DNA of 64,000 nucleotides, taken from Parelaphostrongylus tenuis. Taxonomy: Eukaryota; Nematoda; Chromadorea; Rhabditida; Metastrongylidae. Below are positions 21,797 to 34,437 of the stretch, in pieces. Position 1 is the first letter of the stretch. The number at the start of each line of letters is the position of its first letter. The DNA is taken from contig JAHQIW010006045.1 of the NCBI GenBank assembly GCA_019055375.1, forward strand, positions 1 to 64,000. The letters are read 5' to 3'. The position numbers and the translations under genes are program-made. The notes beneath the pieces are model-generated. The model did no database searches and had not been told where the DNA came from. It saw only the letters and a list, made by a program, of their open reading frames with translations.

Positions 21797-23918
21797 TCAA
21801 TTTCCGCCGACAGTGACCCTTGCCGAAAAGAAATGTGATCCAAATGAACCAAATGCCAACAATCGAACTGCTCTGTTTACTACGCTTTCCCACATTGATT
21901 TCGACCAATTCGCCATAATAATGTTAGTGGTCTGCAAAAAAGTTACCCAAGAAAACAAATTAGCATAAAACTGAAAGCAATTCTAACCGAGAGAGTTCCT
22001 GAAATTGTCAAGTGTGTATCGTTTATAGCCGTTACTGTCACCATGGCAGCCTTTGGCATGTCACACCTTCCGTTCTGGTTCATCAATACAGTGCAAATTC
22101 CCGTCACCGTATTGCCAGCGATAATGCAAAAGTTACGATCCATTCCCTGGCCTTGGTCTACAGGAGAAAATATTATCGCGTAAAAAACACATAATTCCAG
22201 CAAAAATAACTGAATAAATCGAAGACACTTTTGAGCACTGCTTTCATGCTAACTTCATAACCTTCAAACAGTGATCACTTAGGGTTTCAATTTTTTGATA
22301 TTCAATCAAACCTAGCAGTGATATGATGTTACAAATATACTCATTGGCGTAAAGTGGTGTGCAAAGCATTTGCGTCAGCTGTGACTTGAACCCGCATTTC
22401 ACCCAACCCGCGACAGCGTGCTCCATCACTTCGCCACCGACGTCGATTTTGACACCACTCTTTTTAAGCCATCGTGGACGGTTGGTTACTGTCAGAGCGT
22501 TGCAGCATAGAAGTAGTGGTGTCAAAAAAAGCGTTGATGGTGCAAAGGATAGAGCACGCTCTTCCGGATTGAATGAAATGTTGGTTCAAATTGCTTCCGA
22601 CGCTAGTATTTTACACATCACCTTTCAAACTATCAGTTGCCAGATTGAAAAACAGCATCAATCTGAAAGTCTCAATTTCAGTGCCTCTACGATAGTTTTC
22701 TCGACTCATAAATTTTTCTAAATTTTCTTCAAAGAATGAATAATTCGTCTAGACAAGTAGGCACATCTTTTGAAATAGTAAATATATTCCTAATTTCAGT
22801 GCCGTTTGTACTTTTGCCTAGGATCCTCTGAATGATTGCTCAGTATTGAGACTGTTACGCCAGAGCCGTACGCACGTTTCGTAGAGTTCGCCCCTCACTT
22901 GTCCACGCTCCACACTAGACCCTACTCTATGGCAGAGAGGGGAAGGCGTTGTATATGGTGGTAACACATGACATTTTGTTATCATCATTTCTTTCAGTCG
23001 ACAGACTGCGGCTGGTAGTGAATATGTAAAGATCCATCTCATCGAGTGTTTTAAAACCTTGGTATAAACTTTACTGAAGAGGGCGATACCTTTGAACCGT
23101 ACGTATGGTATTGGTGTAACAACCTCGGTAAGGTTTTGAACATTCTTACAGGATATATTGAATGCTTGCAGGAAGGTTTTAAAAACAGTCGATGAGATGA
23201 ATTAACAACGAAGACTCACGCATCTGTTCTGGGCTAGTTATCATCGGGCAGTTCATTGGTGTATACGTGATTTCGACAGTAAGTTGAGTTAGAATAGCTG
23301 AGGTTACAGCATCAGGTAGGAGAGCGCTGCGAGCTTGGCGTTCGAGAACATCAAAGACCTGAAGAACAAAATATCTTGCTTGTCGATAGAATTTTCTGAA
23401 AATCTTGTCGGTCTATTTACGCGAAACTACTTAAGCATCAAAGCAATGAGCCTGAAATGTTGTCGAAAACAGCTATTTGCCTTCTACGCTTTTCTAAAAT
23501 TCAGTAAGAAAGAAATTAAATCCAAAATTTGTCGACTCATTGTTTGCATCACAAGACGTTGCACAAATCCACTAGCTCCCGCCTCGCTAGTTGCAATACC
23601 AGGGTTCTGGATGCTGGCTGTGCTGGAGTAAACCATGGAAACAGGCAAAGTGAAGCCAGTGACGGTGAAGGTCCTACTACTTGCTACAACGAATTTTCGT
23701 AGCTTATGTAGTGATTAATCGAAGCTAAAGTACTTCATCAAGTAATCTATGTCAAGAAATGCAAGAATAAAAATATCTCTGTTATAAAACCAATCTTTCG
23801 TCCAACTACCTTGACCAGCAGGCATCACTCCACAGCCGAACACTGTCGAGATTGCGGCTAGTAGCGAAATCATAATGCAATTCGTCGCAAGTCTCCCCAA
23901 GCTCGTAAGGATATTCAT
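21797..23918 (-). CDS. GCGVMPAGQ-family small secreted protein, paralog 2 (best-preserved copy)
   Basis: I recognise no named family; it is defined here by comparing five copies in the window. Five exons give 231 residues: 23918-23810, 23683-23541, 23358-23220, 22157-21988 and 21931-21797. Phases agree at every junction. Residues 1-28 form a signal peptide with the hydrophobic run IMISLLAAISTVFG, followed by CGVMPAGQ. Then come RTFTVTGFTLPVSMVY, the helix-like VFDVLERQARSALLPDAV, YTPMNC, FCIIAGNTVTGICT, VTVTAINDTHLTISGTLS and a C-terminal segment ending SARVTVGGN. The five cysteines shared in the mature part suggest disulfides, so it is probably an extracellular protein. Four introns have normal acceptors, but the exon 2 donor reads AT (23540-23539) instead of GT, so splicing may be impaired. 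Two SINEs lie in intron 3. Confidence 0.75.
22318..22470 (-). repeat. tRNA-like SINE in intron 3 of paralog 2
   Basis: On the minus strand a tRNA-like head carries GTCGGTGGCGAAGTGATGGA (A-box region) and GCGGGTTCAAGTC (B-box). Its acceptor ends (GCGTCGG-like and CTGACGC) can pair. The tail GCAAATGCTTTGCACACCAC is shared with the 2.8- and 33.8-kb copies, as is the 3' terminal TTTGTAACATCAT. Confidence 0.65.
22515..22625 (+). repeat. tRNA-like SINE, second copy in intron 3
   Basis: GTTGATGGTGCAAAGGATAG (A-box region) and GTTGGTTCAAATTGC (B-box) sit 40-50 bases apart, as in a tRNA. It is in opposite orientation to its neighbour about 50 bases away, and the pair could form a hairpin in the pre-mRNA. 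Confidence 0.5.
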
Positions 23919-23969
23919 TTCTGGCTGATAGAAATATTGTAGCGACAGCTGTAAGCTAAATTTCAACTT

Positions 23970-25285
23970 ATTGCACCGAAATTCACAATGTTACGGCGAT
24001 TTCAGCACTCAGCACTTAGCGCTCCTTTGAAAGCATATCGACTTTTCCAAGATCTATAGGGATCGCAAACCCGTTTGATATGAAGCAAAATTCCTCGGAC
24101 CAAGATTTTTGAAGGAAATGTACTAATGCGTAGCACACGGAAACGATTGATGAGGTTAAGTGCACGCGAAATGTTGACTGACTAGAATGCGCGTGGAAGA
24201 GACCGAAACAAAACTCCAGCGAATGCACTGACTGCGGAAGGGCCGCTGCTTAAATTTGGTTTCCCTATTCCGAATGTGAAACAGCAATGTAAATATTCGA
24301 CTTTGCCAAGACTGAATTATTCGTAGACGAGAAAACGCCGAAATTGCATTTTTTTCTTCTAAGAGAAAATTTTTGAAGGGAGTCTCGTTGGGAAAAAAAC
24401 GAAGCACAGTATTTGCAAAATATTTAGCAAATAATGTCGACAAAGCAGAAATTGCGCACTTTGTTTTTGGAGAATATAATTTGCCGATTTATTGGCACAC
24501 CAATGACTACAGTGAGATCGCTCACAGAATTTCGCCGAAGGATTTGACAACTTAATAGCATTAGGATGGCACGTCAAAGTCACCAATAAGAGGGAGCGAA
24601 AGAAAATGCGGTCTACGGTAAGAAAAGCAACTGCGTTCAGGCAGCAGGTCCTTTCACGGCGCTCAGGATTCCGCAGGACTGTACGAGATTGGCAAGGTAT
24701 TGAGATGAGTCAATAAGTAAATGTTCTTAGGAATGGGCCTAACGTGACACCAAGCAGAAGCTTCTTGCTCACCTTTTCGAACCTTCCAAATTTCTTATCG
24801 AAGTGAATGTTGAAGTAATATTGTCAGATTGCATATATCTCAAGACTGTGCAAAACAAAGTTTGTTGCTCCACATTTTTTATAGTGATGTCTAATTCAAT
24901 TCGCCAAAACGGTTACAAATTCCTCAGTGGGATATCTTATTTCTTCATTGCTCCAAAAATGATTGTTCAGAAAATCGAAATACTGTTTATTCTAAGATGC
25001 GGTCAATGCAACTCACATCGCATCTTAGGCTTATGGATCACCAGCATATGGCGCAGCATTAACTTCTCAAGCCTTGTCGAGGTTAACACGTTGAGCTGCG
25101 TGTGTGGCTTATGCGCTTTTCGGGAGTGTCGCCATCATCAGAGTCTTTTCTCGAGCTTCTCACCCTATGATAGAGATTAGGCGACGGAGAATACTAACGT
25201 AACGACTTGACCTTGGGAGGGGAAACATTCCCATGAGCTATATAATCAATAGAAAAGCTATAAAAGAGAAAGCTATAAAAATATA
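23970..25285. other. No gene seen
   Basis: This region lies upstream of paralog 2. No TATA or other promoter motif could be assigned. A plus-strand open frame at 24803-25180 (125 codons) has no recognisable domain. Confidence 0.4.
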
Positions 25286-25287
25286 AA

Positions 25288-25432
25288 ACTATAGAAGAAA
25301 GATATGATGCTTAGCGAATCCCTAAAGCGAGGAGGACCCACTAGGCCACTCTTGCACGCGATAGGGAAAAATGGAAGTGCTGTTGGTACCCGTTCGAGTC
25401 ACTCGACGATCAACGGGACGACAGGATACAGG
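25288..25432 (+). mobile_element. RTE 3'-end fragment
   Basis: About 145 bases match the RTE C-terminal codons and stop region (GAAGAAAGATATGATGCT, CGATAGGGAAAAATGGAAG, CACTCGACGATCAACGGGAC), ending with an altered ACAGGATACAGG tail. This is a severely 5'-truncated insertion. Confidence 0.8.
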
Positions 25433-26559
25433 TGAGATAAAAAGTATTTTGATAGCGAGGTTATCAAGAACAGTCGATTAAAAGATAGCATATGTTGTTT
25501 GTACCAGCCGCAAGGCATCGAACTATAGGTACGCTACGATCGAGATTTATCTTGCGAGAGTGTACTGTTCTCCGTCGTCTTATTTATGCCATAAGGCGTG
25601 AGCGGCTCGACAGAGGCCCTGGATGACGGCGATACAGCCGAGAGGAGTGTAACTACTAACGGAACGTAATGTACTAATATTGGAAAGGATTTGAACATTC
25701 TTACAGACTTCCAAGTCATTTGGCAAGCGCGATTATAGAAAACAGTCACTCAAAAGACTTTAAAATTAATTGAACATTTATCGATTTCGTGAATTCCTTT
25801 CAGTCTATAAACGTAACAACAAAAAAAAACTCACTGTTTAGAATTGGTTTCATCAAGGTTATACGTGTTTTTGTCAAAACGGCGCTCAAATGTCGTTGTT
25901 ATTATACACAGCTATACAGCACAGAGTATCGACTGGCTTCAAATTGTGGCTCCAGCTGCTCAAACAATCAAGGTATTGCTCATTAATATCAATGACTGTT
26001 CACTTGTACGCTAATGAATTGGCGAATTAGGTTAAAAGAGCCCACTATCAGTTCGCATAATCACTACACAGGGAACTACGGCATGAGCGGTGCCACTTTT
26101 GAAAACTATTCGCATTCTGCAGGTAAAGAGATGTAATAAAAAAATGTTTTACGATTTCGTGTAGACAACCTTACACTTGACCCAAGCTCCATCTCAATTT
26201 TATTATGTTAGGAAGCTGACTAGCAATGTAGTAAAACTGCTTCATCCCTCTTTCAAATGACAAATTGAAAACACCGTTAGCGCTAAAAATCAATCGGCCG
26301 TGTTACGAGATTTTTATGAACGCCGAACAGAGCTGAGTAAGCATTTTTGCATTGTGGGAGTTTTGTATCATAAAAGTTGCGTGTTGTGTCAGTCCTGCCT
26401 TGAAGAAGCTTTGTGTTTCAGTAGTCATGTCTCGATCTGATTGAATTCCTGAGCGAAGAGCAGTTTTGCTGCAGCAATCTTTCTGCACTTAAAATACAAC
26501 ATTGCACTTAAACGACGAATTCAGCCAATAATTCTACAAGCCTGTTTTCTCGAAAGTTG

Positions 26560-29290
26560 TGTGAGCAGAATTGATCGTTTTATGTAGATTGTTGTATGCT
26601 AGACGTCGAGCCACTTCAGCGTGGTGTATGGAGTCCGCTGTGAAGGGATTACACTCTCTTTATTTGTGCGATGCTTCCACCCTAGTCAGATTTGTCTAAC
26701 TAGTGGTGATTTTGAAAACTGAAATAGAAAAAAATAACTGTGGGAACTTGCATCTATCGAGGCGTTGACGAGAAGGATAGCGTTTAAATGTTAACCACAA
26801 TAAAGATTACAAACAATTTTGTGCTAGTTCATAATAAGAAACAAAATATTTTTGACCCATGGCAAGGTATAATTGGTAGTGGAATTCAACGTTGTCCTTT
26901 TTTTTTTGAACGAATACTTCATAAAACATCTGCAGACCTCACTTTGTGATTGTTTTCGTGGAAAAGCGCATGTCACTGTTTGCTTACATAAATAATTTCT
27001 AATTAGTATTTCAATATTCTCACCAGTGGTGGGAGGACTTCATCGTCAATCTACATAGTTGATATTCAACAGACAACGAAGACATGAATTACTTCTGAAA
27101 AACCATTCACTCAAAGTTTCATGTGTGAGAAATCGAACACTGTTTCGTTAAGTTTTACGGAGTCACATTGCACATGTAGCTAAACAAAACGAAGATTTTC
27201 TTAATCAGATTGTGTTGGAGGAACTCTTCAATTCAAACGTTGAACAATGTGGTATTTTGTTCACGAATGGCAATTCAATGACACAGTCACCACTATTGAA
27301 TTATCAGCTCCATTGTCATCTATTTGTGAGTGCTAGATAATTGAATAAGCAGCACTGTGTTGTTTTAATTCAACTGTGGTAAAAAGTTTGCAGCAGCGTT
27401 CTCCTTCCGCTTTCGTTGGGATGCTGTTCTGAATCACACGATTTACAGCAAATGAGGAAAAAGCATTACCTCTGTTTTCTTACAGATTTGAAATTTTGAT
27501 GTCAATGTTGGTTGCTGGAGAGCTAAACTAAAGAGCACAATGCTGGTTTCGGAAGCTGACTCATTACGGCAGCCATTCTGCTGTAACTGGTTTAATCAAT
27601 GACTCATTCTGTTGTATTTTGATGTCACTTTTTTCGTTGTGAGTGATATAATATAAAGAAGTAGCAACATTGTATCCGAAAGTAACGGAAATGTAATGAA
27701 CAAGGTGGAATTTCTATGACTCTCGTTGAGCTTCCCAGATAACTACTTTCAGACACCCTTGGCACGAACTTTGTTCAGTGTGAAAGGAAGTCTCAAACAC
27801 ATTTTCACCTTTATAATCGCTATACTGCTGTATTGGTCATGACTATTGTCTCGTTCTACATTGGTTAGAATTACGAATCTCTATTAGAGCCCTATGGTAA
27901 AGTTATCCAACCAAGCACATTATGTGATTAGTTGGTCGAATTCGTCGAAATACTCTGCCTTCCAGCAGACCACTTTATGTCCACATGATAAAGCACATAT
28001 ATAGGATATCAAGCATTTGACATAGTATTCCTCTGAATATACAGCGGGCACAAAGGCACTACAAAGGATGTGTTAGTCACAATCCTGACATAGAAATCGA
28101 GAACAACGTGCATTACTGCTGGAGATTACTTGGACAAGTTTTTGCCGAAATACCGCTTCATCTCAAATTGATTTTGTGGTCAACTTTTGATGGTGACGGT
28201 TTGTGAGAAAAAAAATTAATGACCTCATTCTATTTGAGAAGCTCGATGGCACGCTCTTGTTAATGAGCGAAGTTTAGTACAAACATTCAAACTGGAAATT
28301 AAGTGCATTATAAAATAATTTCCGAAGAACTGGATATAGTTTGGGACAAATGGTTCGAATTTTTGAAGAAGGCGAAGTCACCGAAACATTAACCACCCCT
28401 TCTGAGAAAAATGTGCATACTCAAAAGAGGAAAAGGATTTTTAACACTATTCTGTCAAAGATAATATCAGTAAGTTGAAACTCGCTGGCTCACCATAGTC
28501 TGATCCTATTGGAAGCGTAAGGCGAAGGTTACGACAAAACTGACTAATGCAATTCAATCAGGTCGAAACGCTGCTACTTATTCAGATGTGATATATCTGG
28601 CACTCATAAATCTCTCACAAAACAGCCGCTTATTCAACAGTGCTGACTGTGCCTTCGATTCGTCATTCGTAGGGAGAACAACGTGCAGTGCTTTACGTTC
28701 GAATTACAAAGTTCTTGTCAACACTGTGAGAGGAGTATCACATTCTATGCCTGCAGTGTAATGTGACTCGATAAAGCTTAACAGAACCACTTTCAGTTCC
28801 TACTTGTGGAACCTTGAGTGAAAAACTTTACAGACATCTAGTCCATGTCGTCATTCCACTCAAAATCAACTCCGTGAGCTGGAGACCGAGTACTTCCATT
28901 ATCCAGCGCTGAGAATATTGGAGAACTAATGAGTCCTCATATAAGCAAAGAATACTGAGCGCGCTTCAGCGTTCGAAATCACAAAGTGAGGCCTGCTGAT
29001 TATTTGCAAAGCATTGAGTTCAGTACATGCTGAACCATGCTATTGGTATCAATACCTTGTTTTATTTATGAGGTTGTAAAAGTTGTGAATATTTATTATG
29101 GGTAACGATTAAAGGGTTGCGCTATCATTATCAGCATGATGATTCAAGTCAACTCTCTACAGTAATTGTTTTTTTATTATCTTGGCTCCACAGCTGCAAC
29201 GTTGAGACTAATTGAGTAGGATGAAGCGTCGCACGATTGAAGAAGCTGAAGTTTTGTGACGTTAATATGCAGCGATCCATATGTAAGGAT
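26560..29290. mobile_element. Large foldback element with ~0.8-kb inverted arms
   Basis: The left arm (about 26560-27390) is a diverged reverse complement of the right arm (about 28540-29290). Matched pairs include CAGACCTCACTTTGTGATT against AATCACAAAGTGAGGCCTG, and GGAGTCACATTGCAC against GTGTAATGTGACTC. Both arms also share TGTGCGATGCTTCCACC-like sequence near the ends. About 1.15 kb of unshared DNA lies between. No transposase frame was found. The right arm and its continuation recur at 34.75-36.0 kb. Confidence 0.6.
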
Positions 29291-30285
29291 AATTTTGTTC
29301 ATATGACCTACGATCAGACAATTTAATAGAAGCATATACTGAAGCTTGCCACTCAAATACAATATTCTTTTTGAAATGTAAGAAGATCACTGCAGTACAA
29401 CTGTTCTTGGCTAAGCAATTTATCTAGATCTAGCACACGACTGTTGAAACACAAGGTCTTGTAACGCAGGACTGCTACAACACCAAACTTCTGCAGCACG
29501 GAACACCTACAACGCGTATATGCAGTAACATAAATTCGCGCAACACGAAATTGTTTGTCACCTTTGGTGTTTATGAAAATCTCATATTACGACCGATTAT
29601 TATATATATTAATGATAACGGCGCCTTCGATTTGTCATTCTCAAAAGAGACAAAGCAGTGTCATTGAATTGCTATCGGAAAATTGTCACCAACATGTTAA
29701 AAGTGAAATAAAACTCGGCTAGACTGAGGCCAGCCTGAGCGGAAACATGAAGTACCTTTCATTACAACTCCTCTTCTGCGCAAACTTGAGTGGAAATCCT
29801 TTCATCATTCTTTTATCAACGTCGGAATAAACAATCATTATCTAAGTCCAAAATTTAAAAAATCCGTAAAAATTGCTTTAAACCTTTTCGAAGCTGATAC
29901 GCCAGTGATTGAAGTACTTTCGGCGATAAAAGAAGGGTGACAACCACCGTCACGTGCTATTACCAAAAACATATCTCCCACAACTGCGATGAAGTAGAGC
30001 GACTAGTTGAGCGTGAGGATATGATGGGGCGGGGAATAACGTCGAAACGTACGTATGCCACTGACGTATCAACCTGAATGGATGGTTTTCAAGAGTAACA
30101 CGCCCATGCCACCTTTACCTGGGTGCTAACTGTGCGAACTGGCGAGTGAACTCTTCTAACGCAATCGTTAAACTGCTAGCGTACAAATGAACACTCAGTG
30201 GTATTAGTGATCGTCACCTCGTTCGTTTAAGCAACTGAAACCACAAAATGAAGCATAACAGAGTTCTGCGCTCATTCATAGAAAT
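28540..30285 (+). repeat. Long dispersed repeat, copy 1 (pairs with 34.75-36.0 kb)
   Basis: The two copies are collinear over more than 1.2 kb. Shared anchors include GAGTCCTCAT/GAGCACTCAT, CCTTCGATTTGTCATT with AAAGAGACAA, and AACTGAAACCACAAAAT near the end. Inside this copy the GCCTTCGATT(C/T)GTCATTC anchor occurs twice (about 28652 and 29627), suggesting an internal tandem duplication. It has no conserved open frame. Confidence 0.55.
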
Positions 30286-30409
30286 AACGATATTGCTTGG
30301 CAACGTCATAAATTTTCAAATACAAGAGCCCAGGGTTGGGGAACTATTGCTCAACAGATTAGCTTTTCTGTTCATACGTATTAAAGGACGAATGCGAAAT
30401 CGACAAATG

Positions 30410-30512
30410 TTTACCCACTGGGCTACTGTTGCACGTGATAGGGAAAAATGGAAGAGTTGTTGGTACCCGCTCGAGTCACTCGGCGATCAACGGAACGACA
30501 GGTGATAGTGAG
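30410..30512 (+). mobile_element. RTE 3'-end fragment
   Basis: About 100 bases match the final RTE codons, stop and first tail unit (GGGAAAAATGGAAGAG, CCCGCTCGAGTCACTCGG, CAACGGAACGACAGGTGATA). The flanking sequence is unrelated, so this is a short truncated insertion. Confidence 0.85.
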
Positions 30513-30529
30513 AGTTATCGACTGACTGA

Positions 30530-32425
30530 TTTCGAATACAGCATTCGTCATCATTTTTGACGCTTATGGTTCTCCAATTTTTATTCACTAAGGCGACATT
30601 TGAATTTCGTAAAAAAACCATGGAAGATCAAAACTGAAGACATTTATTGTGATACCCTTTGTATAATTTAGTACAATTGATTGATTACCACATTAAAAGT
30701 GATTAGGTAGCAAACTAGAGTTTTTCCCTATACAAGATATATATATATATACCAGAAGCATACAAGCGAGTGGGGAAAATCTTGATCTATCCGAAAAGTC
30801 TTGCAAAACGGAGAAATAAACAAGAATTCCGGAAAGTCTTGCAAAACGGAGAAATAAACCTTATCAAACAACGAAAATCGCGTAATTCCCTCTGCGTCGT
30901 TCGTAGGGGTTAAAGTGTCGCTATAGTAAAACTCTGAGTAATGAAGACATAAAATGTGCGATAATTTTTTTAGACAGAGCAGATTCTTATTAGGTCTTCT
31001 CATGAGTTTTGGCACTATTGACAATAAACACCAGATTTATTAACCAAATTCAATTAAAAGTGCTTAACGACTCTATATAAAATTTGTGTCATCAGCCTGA
31101 ACACATTTCTGCCATCACTCGACTGTGGAGCAAGCCAATATCTATGGTGACAGGAAAATGTGAGAGGAAAAAGGGATTGTTTAAGAGATAAAAAACTGAC
31201 ATTTTAGGTCTTCGAAAAGAGTTTTGTCAAATTGTTACGCCAGGAAAGATTACGTAATCCGTCATCTGGCTTTTGCAGATGCACGTCGATGGCTGTATGT
31301 GATGTCCAAAGCATAGATTTCTAAATGTCGTGTGTTACTAGTATTTTGCCGACAATTAAAATTACGATGGACAAAACAGAGTGTACAAGATAGGAGCACT
31401 GCTATACCTTGTTAATAGGAGTTGCATAGTTGTATATAGGCAAGAAAGAAATGTGTACATAGATGAGTTAATAATGCGATTCAGAGGAAGAATTGCAATT
31501 CACCATTCCAAGTCTTGTAAGTGGGTGATTGTGGTAACGGAGAAGAATCGTTTCGCGCAAAAAATGACGATAGAAAAACTCAGATCTTTATCAGGTTGGA
31601 TAACATTCGCTGTCTACAATCCAACATCATTCTAGAACAAAGGCGAGGCCACGGTGTTTATATGGACTTGGAAACCTAATGCCTGGGAATGCATAGCTAG
31701 GTTACTTCCGGAATTTCACAGAGATTTGTCTCTATCACCATTGTGCGATATTTACAGAGGATGAGAAAATTCTCAAGCAGCAGACGAAACAATACGCAAA
31801 GTGTTCAACGAACCTTGTGGAGGGTGTATGCGAGGTAACCGAATCGAGTACTATAAATTCTGCTATTTTCGCAGTAAAATGTGATGACAGGTCGCTATAC
31901 AAACAAGTAGAAATAATCACAGTACTTCATAACTTATAACTTATGCTATGTAATTGAATTTCACTCGTTTTGCAGGCCATAAATACTTGCCAGGCTTCAA
32001 AAATACCTGCATACAAAACCAAAAAAATGCAGTATTTTATGAACATCTAATTTTGGAAAGCGTAGATTCACATGTGACTGCACATGACCATGGAAAAGAA
32101 AATTTGCGTCGTATGCTGGCGCACATGATATGGAGAATTAACCCTTGAGACACCACCGTCGATGACAGTTAACACTCACTGATTTTCGCGTGTCAGGAGG
32201 TCTGATCACCGGCTGAAAAGGTCGCCCTTTTATAGCAATGGAGGTAGTTTTCTGGCAAGATTTAAATTTTATTGTCACTGAAACAAAAATATTTTGTAAT
32301 CACTAAAAGTTAGATTGTGGCTGAAGAGATCTTGATAAGGCTAGCCCAAAACAAGGTCAACACATCCTCTGGAAGTCGCATTTTGAATGGAGATTACCAG
32401 ATATCTAGAAAAGGACATATTCCGA
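30530..32425. other. No gene seen; minor repeats
   Basis: The region contains a 38-bp tandem duplication (30795-30832 and 30833-30859, unit starting AAAGTCTTGCAAAACGG) and a short TA run near 30740. A weak match to the leader of the 20.4-kb mariner relic lies at about 31050-31120 (CATCAGCCTGAACACATTTC). No supported gene was found. Confidence 0.45.
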
Positions 32426-32427
32426 AT

Positions 32428-32705
32428 TTTCACTTAGCATACTGATGTTGTTTTATTTGGATTTCATAGCGCTTCAATCATATAAATCCTTTCTGATTGC
32501 GCTAACAACAGTTCACCTTCGAACATTACTGCAAATGAATATTAATAAATTAACCGTTTACATTACTTTCACTTAGCATACTGATGTTGTTCTTATTTGG
32601 CTTTCATAGCTCTTCAACCATATAAATCCTTTTGAGTGCGCTAACAACAGTTCGCCTTTGAACATTACTGCAAATGAGTATTAATCAATTAATCGTTTAC
32701 ATTAG
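32428..32705. repeat. Tandem duplication, 139-bp unit x2
   Basis: Units 32428-32566 and 32567-32705 both start TTTCACTTAGCATACTGATG and end near CGTTTACATTA. They differ at scattered bases, so the duplication is not recent. No reading frame is preserved between them. Confidence 0.9.
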
Positions 32706-32740
32706 CGGTTCTAGCACTTTTTATAGCACTTTATTGACCA

Positions 32741-32985
32741 TCACAGTGCTTCTTTGACTGTGCGGATTCCAGCACTTTTAGCATTCAATTCGCTTTTTGT
32801 CTTCTTCTTGAACGATGTAGAATGCTGGTTGAGCGAGTCTCCTCGCAATTTAAAGGAAAGCCTTGCCGTGGCGTTCCATAGGACGTTGTTGTTGACTGCT
32901 GGAGGAGAGTTGAGGTGGAGTTGGGCTCTACGCGCCGCGAAAGAGCATCACAACACTCGGCCACAGCATCCTCACATTAGCAGTT
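32741..32985. repeat. Unclassified dispersed repeat, copy 1
   Basis: This matches about 48880-49105 in the same orientation, sharing GCGAGTCTCCT, CTTGC, GCG(T/C)TCCATAGG(A/G)CG and CGCGCCGCGA with an AGCATCACAAC-like end. Both lie in otherwise unmatched DNA. The class is unknown. Confidence 0.5.
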
Positions 32986-33749
32986 TGCAGATCTGAAAAC
33001 AATTTCTGCGATATAAGTCTTCTTTGATGTTCCCTCATTCCATATGGAGGACACAACATCAGAGAAGTGGAGGTTCTAAGGCAAGGTGATAAAAGATGAT
33101 GCTGACATATACCACATAACTATCTATAGAAATGTTGTGTCAGTTTTCGACTTTCGAGGTGGGTGATTTATAATGCGTACTCAAAGAGCTCTTTCGCTAG
33201 GCCAACTTATTCTATCAGCTGACGACGCAATGCGCATATTCGGATTTCCTAACTGCCACAAAGTTGTGGTAAAGTCTTGCAATTCTTGCCAATTTTTAGC
33301 GAGAGCGCGGACTCATAACCATAACAGTAATATGGCGATTATAAATGGAAGGATACCTTCAGAACGTTCTATACACTAAAAGAGGTATCATTGTATCAAA
33401 AGGTGGCTGAAAAATAGTGGTCCATTCTAGATATTACATATTTAGTTGCTTGTTGTCAGACAAGTTTTCTGTATGAACAGGTATAAATCTTTCAAATTAC
33501 CCTAAAATTACACAGAGAAGGGTGGTTAATTTTGCGAAAAAAGGACGGACACGCACGCTTTTCGATACATGAAGTGTTTCTGCAATTTTTCAAATCTCTT
33601 TTTTCAAAAACAAGAATTGATAAATCATCACTAAAATTGACTAAATCAATAAGATTATTTATAGCTACTAAAACTTATTACCAAATACTATTTTCCAGCG
33701 CGGACTGCTTTTATCTATGGAATTTTAGCGTGACCGCTTCCAGAGGTGG

Positions 33750-33890
33750 CATGATGTTACAAATACATATTCGATAACGTTAAGTAATGGGCAAAATGAG
33801 CACACTTGACAGGGTTCGGATCCGTAGTTCACCCTTTCCGAGGGGTTAACGTTGATGCCGCCTTTTCGTTCGGCTGTCACTCTGAATGTC
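33750..33890 (-). repeat. tRNA-like SINE, diverged
   Basis: On the minus strand GGCATCAACGTTAACC and CTACGGATCCGAACCCTG stand where the A- and B-boxes of the 2.9-kb SINE lie. CTCGGAAAGGGTGAAC matches its anticodon arm. The terminal TTTGTAACATCAT is shared with the 22.3-kb copy. Confidence 0.5.
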
Positions 33891-34437
33891 GATATCGCTT
33901 GCCAGGTCAAGACGTAGGAGGTTGGCTGCTGACAGGGCGATGCAATTGTGTCGAAGAAAGAGCAACGGTTAAGCGGAGCGCCGTGATGTACTGGTTCGCA
34001 TGACACTCCGGAAAGCGTGGAATATCAAACCCCGTGCGCGTTCAAGGTTTGAATCACTCTAAAATAGTGAATAATCTTTCTATGTTGACAACTGGATCAG
34101 GCAAACCGGAGTTAGTGAAAAGTGACATTCAAAATACAGCAAATTGGCTAGGCCAATTATAACAAGATGGTTGGTTGCCGTATTGCTTCTGCTGAAAAAA
34201 CTATCAAACACTTCTTAGTTCAAGTTCTTGAACACTCAGCATTGGCATTATGCTCTTCACTCCATAGAAAAATAGCTGTGGTGCTCTTTGCCTATTTGCT
34301 GTATCCGTTTACTCACGACCGGTCGTGATGAAAGCAGAAGGAGAGCATTATGACAAAACTTCTTCCGTAATCCAGTCAAAACGACACGCTGCTGCTTATT
34401 TATTCTAATATATTTAGAAGTCACTAATCTGTTACAA

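Noticed and set aside
24803..25180. 125-codon open frame, plus strand
   Set aside because: No recognisable membrane topology or motif. It contains a small DNA palindrome and lies beside an RTE fragment.
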